A stretch of DNA of 24,188 nt from NCBI GenBank assembly GCA_964422195.1, contig CAYRAF010000017.1, positions 1 through 24,188 on the forward strand, read 5' to 3'. The notes below the pieces were generated by a model, which had not been told where the DNA came from, searched no databases, and saw only the letters and a list, made by a program, of their open reading frames with translations. The position numbers and the translations under genes are program-made. This stretch comes from CALVUP01 sp964422195. Its GTDB lineage: Bacteria > Bacillota_I > Bacilli_A > RF39 > UBA660. Positions 22,366 through 24,188 of the stretch are shown here, piece after piece. Positions within the stretch are counted from its first letter, which is position 1. Each line of letters opens with the position of its first letter.

Positions 22366-22406
22366 TCAAGTGATAAAATAATTATAATAGTGGAAAAACT
22401 ATGAAA
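22366..22406 (+). repeat. 41-bp direct repeat, copy 2, with TATAAT
   Basis: Second copy of the promoter-like repeat, TATAAT at 22383-22388. It ends in the 5' arm of the terminator stem, so RNA from here would be only about 30 nt unless the terminator is read through. Confidence 0.6.
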
Positions 22407-22428
22407 AGAGAGCTTGCTCTCTTTTTTT
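22404..22428 (+). terminator. Terminator or attenuator upstream of the winged-helix gene
   Basis: Stem AAAAGAGAG/CTCTCTTTT (22404-22412 with 22417-22425, loop CTTG), then T-run. It lies 27 bp before the start of the next gene and after both promoter-like repeats, so it could act as an attenuator. Confidence 0.8.
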
Positions 22429-22454
22429 GTTGTATAAAAGAAAGGAGGATATCT

Positions 22455-22727
22455 ATGAATGAAAGTTTTATAAAAATACCAACTTCTTTATTAGAAGTAA
22501 ATATCCCTAAGAATGCTATTGTACTTCTAGGAATATTACAAAGTAATTCTAAAAAATTAGGTTATGCGTATGGATCTAATAGGTACTATGCTGATAAATT
22601 AAATTGTTCTACTAGGACAATAAGTAAATTAATTAAGTGTTTATTAGATCATAATTATATAACGATTAATAATCCTAAAAGTTTTAAAAGAAAGATATAT
22701 GTTAGTAATAATATTCTATGTAATTAG
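22455..22727 (+). CDS. Small winged-helix DNA-binding protein (element replication/regulation)
   Basis: A 90-aa protein with a winged helix: FIKIPTSLLEV, an N-terminal helix pair (AIVLLGILQSNSK), then helix-turn-helix YYADKLNCSTRTISKLIKCLLDHNYITI (about 40-68) and the wing KRKIYVSNN. It resembles the short winged-helix proteins at the start of conjugative or plasmid-like modules in Bacillota, and small Rep/DnaD-like N-domains. The ATG at 22455 follows a strong AAAGGAGG at 6 nt; the longer frame from 22401 starts in the terminator and is rejected. Its position next to iterons suggests it binds them (inference). Confidence 0.82.
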   Translation: MNESFIKIPTSLLEVNIPKNAIVLLGILQSNSKKLGYAYGSNRYYADKLNCSTRTISKLIKCLLDHNYITINNPKSFKRKIYVSNNILCN

Positions 22728-22834
22728 AATATTTAATCTATCTAGATTGAATTATTATTCTAACAGAATAAATAAATTAAATATAAAAGTTAAATAGATA
22801 ATAGAAAGGCCTTAGTTAAAGGTAGGAGGTTTAT

Positions 22835-23266
22835 ATGAAAGATATGGTAGATTATATTAAATATCACGGTACTATTTCTAGTATTAGAGATAAAGCTGAT
22901 AAAGATTATATATGGTTTGATATATGTCAGAAAGAACCATATAAAGATAGTAATGAAAGGGATAAGATTAACTTATCCTTTTTTAGTGCAAGAATGTATA
23001 TTGAGTATTCTAATAAGATAGATTTAAAAGTTGGAAAAGATGTTTATGTACGAGGTATCCCTAAGGGATATGTGGATAAAAAAGGACATAGACAAAACTA
23101 TATACATGTACTGGAAATAAATGGAATTGGAATAAGTAAAGAGCCACCTTTATATCAAGATGGTTATTGGAATGGAAAGAAAATAGGAAAAGTTGAAGCT
23201 ACGAAAGAGGAACAAGAAGAATTACAAAGATTAATAGATGAGATTGTAGGTGTTACAAATGAATAA
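22835..23266 (+). CDS. OB-fold, single-stranded DNA-binding-like protein
   Basis: A 143-aa protein with the look of an OB-fold: strands YIKYHGTISSIR, DYIWFDICQKE, INLSFFSARMYI, then GKDVYVRGIPKGYVDKKGHRQNYIHVLEINGIGI, where VGxxVxVxG and the strand with QNYIHV recall SSB. The acidic tail (EEQEELQRLIDEIVGVTNE) is short. It is not an exact SSB by length or tail. GGAGG is 5-6 nt before the ATG. It lies 107 bp after the winged-helix gene; that gap holds an AATCTATCTAGATT palindrome but no promoter I can defend. It likely serves the mobile element. Confidence 0.72.
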   Translation: MKDMVDYIKYHGTISSIRDKADKDYIWFDICQKEPYKDSNERDKINLSFFSARMYIEYSNKIDLKVGKDVYVRGIPKGYVDKKGHRQNYIHVLEINGIGISKEPPLYQDGYWNGKKIGKVEATKEEQEELQRLIDEIVGVTNE

Positions 23267-23372
23267 CACTCCAATACAAATCATAAATTTAAATATGAAT
23301 AAAGATAAGAAAGAATTATTTAAAGAAATAATTATTAATTACTTAATAAAACAAATAACTATGAAAAACTAA
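23259..23372 (+). CDS. 37-aa small ORF, coupled to the OB-fold gene
   Basis: Starts at an ATG that overlaps the last 8 bp of the OB-fold gene, with AGGTG 7 nt before it, and ends TAA at 23370-23372. The peptide begins MNNTPIQIINLNMNKDKKE and is helical and basic (LFKEIIINYLIKQITMKN). The overlap, ribosome site and immediate terminator support a real, translationally coupled gene, but the product is too short to assign. Confidence 0.5.
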   Translation: MNNTPIQIINLNMNKDKKELFKEIIINYLIKQITMKN

Positions 23373-23396
23373 ATCGCACATTTGCGGTTCTTTTTT
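23372..23396 (+). terminator. Terminator after the winged-helix/OB-fold module
   Basis: Stem AATCGCA/TGCGGTT (23372-23378 with 23383-23389, loop CATT, one G-U pair), then CTTTTTT. Confidence 0.8.
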
Positions 23397-23455
23397 GAAT
23401 CTAATATACTGTTGCTGTCTTATGGGAGATAAGTAACAAGAAAAGGAGGTAAAAT

Positions 23456-24188
23456 ATGAATTATAGTTACTTATCAAACTTAGATTATAATGCTGGTATT
23501 TATATCAGACTTTCACAAGAAGATAAAGATAAAAAGTATGAATCAGATAGTGAAAGTGTAACGAATCAAAAAGATATACTCCGTACCTATTGTAAAAACA
23601 ATGGATTTAATTTAGTAGGAGAATATGTTGATGATGGATATTCTGGAACTAATTTTGATAGACCTGGATTTATTAAAATGATAGAAGATATAAAAGCTAA
23701 AAAGATTAATTTAGTAATTGTTAAAGATTTATCAAGACTAGGTAGAGATCATGTAATGACTGGATATTATATAGAAACATATTTTCCTGAGAATAAAGTT
23801 AGATTTATATCTATTGTTGAAAATTATGATAGTATGAAAAATCAAGCTAGTAATGACTCCTCTACTTTCATAATTGCATGTAATGATTATTATAGTAAAC
23901 AAAACTCTTTAAAGATTAGAAATGTATTAGATTCAAAAAGAAAAGATGGTAAGTTTATTGGTAGTAAACCTTGTTATGGATATATGAGAGATCCTAATGA
24001 TAAAGGACATTTAATACCTGATCCTGAAGTTTCTAAATATGTAAAACTTATATTTGAATGGAGATCAAATAACATAGGTATTAGTGAAATAGCAACTAGA
24101 CTTACTAATATTGGAGCACCTACTCCAGCAGCATATAAAAACTTACCTTCATCTAGTCGAGTTATAGAAAAGAATAAATGGACAATAC
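23456..24188 (+). CDS. Large serine recombinase/integrase (partial, runs off right edge)
   Basis: About 244 codons visible. The N-terminal resolvase domain begins YNAGIYIRLSQEDK, with the catalytic Ser at residue 20 and the DDGYSGTNFDRPGF and VKDLSRLGRDH blocks (active-site Arg residues). The Recombinase domain (PF07508) follows, from GSKPCYGYMRDPNDKGHLIPD to IGISEIATRLTNIGAPTP. It is of the TnpX/TndX type that excises and integrates conjugative transposons. The ATG at 23456 has AAAGGAGGT 5 nt before it. The 3' end, zinc ribbon and coiled coil are outside the window. It probably moves the element that carries the winged-helix and OB-fold genes. Confidence 0.96.
   Translation, partial: MNYSYLSNLDYNAGIYIRLSQEDKDKKYESDSESVTNQKDILRTYCKNNGFNLVGEYVDDGYSGTNFDRPGFIKMIEDIKAKKINLVIVKDLSRLGRDHVMTGYYIETYFPENKVRFISIVENYDSMKNQASNDSSTFIIACNDYYSKQNSLKIRNVLDSKRKDGKFIGSKPCYGYMRDPNDKGHLIPDPEVSKYVKLIFEWRSNNIGISEIATRLTNIGAPTPAAYKNLPSSSRVIEKNKWTI

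Larger units (their letters stand above)
22259..22428 (+). ncRNA. Candidate leader or small RNA ending in a terminator
   Basis: Transcription from the copy-1 -10 (22247-22252) would start near 22259 and end at the terminator 22404-22428, giving about 170 nt with no coding capacity of note. It contains the 13-bp palindrome TTGGGATTCCCAA (22275-22287) and further TTGGG motifs (22322, 22345, 22357) that may fold. It could be a copy-control RNA or an attenuated leader of the winged-helix gene. Prediction only. Confidence 0.3.

Noticed and set aside
22401..22454. Longer start of the winged-helix gene at 22401
   Set aside because: It begins inside the terminator stem, while the ATG at 22455 has a strong ribosome site.

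Overview
The window looks like a chromosome segment from a very AT-rich, Gram-positive-type bacterium, probably a low-GC gut Bacillota/Mycoplasmatota relative (Erysipelotrichia/RF39-like). This placement is inferred from the 5' end of a 16S rRNA gene at the left edge, the AT-rich codon use and the gene types. TGA ends several genes (for example the LD-carboxypeptidase at 4041 and the small protein at 20279), and the only tRNA present is tRNA-Trp with anticodon CCA. The standard bacterial code therefore applies, not the UGA=Trp code of Mycoplasma. A peptidoglycan carboxypeptidase and a LysM/amidase remnant suggest a walled ancestor or a walled cell.

Left part, 1 to about 15 kb: ordinary chromosome, mostly on the minus strand. 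The 16S gene runs off the left edge behind two tandem promoters and a boxA-type antitermination leader. Then come a DUF402 nucleoside tri/diphosphatase, a Lys-rich membrane protein, a GT2 glycosyltransferase with a PF06541 membrane protein, an S66 carboxypeptidase, an unrecognised 429-aa protein, a small multidrug export family protein, a phosphoketolase (carbon metabolism) and a metallophosphoesterase. A short plus-strand operon (GNAT acetyltransferase, cytidine deaminase-type protein) converges on tRNA-Trp. An unrecognised 235-aa protein follows, then a tight operon of NifS-type cysteine desulfurase, mini-thioredoxin and DsbD/CcdA-like membrane thiol transporter.

Right part, about 15.1 to 24.2 kb: accessory DNA. 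A LysM amidase gene lacks its 5' end and sits directly behind two tandem terminators, marking a probable junction. Next is an RloA/RloB (AbiL-type) defence pair, a divergent DUF2188 gene, and a tight three-gene operon of a MazG-like pyrophosphohydrolase, a 74-aa unknown protein and a DUF2075 helicase with a nuclease-like N-terminus. An unrecognised 348-aa gene comes next. Then a 350-bp non-coding stretch carries a 12-bp iteron array, a duplicated 41-bp promoter-like repeat and a terminator. This leads into a mobile-element module: a winged-helix protein, an OB-fold/SSB-like protein, a 37-aa coupled ORF and a large serine recombinase that runs off the right edge.

The best candidates for something new are the MazG-like/small protein/DUF2075 operon with its perfect 17-bp palindrome, the iteron and duplicated-promoter region, and the two unrecognised large proteins (429 aa and 348 aa).
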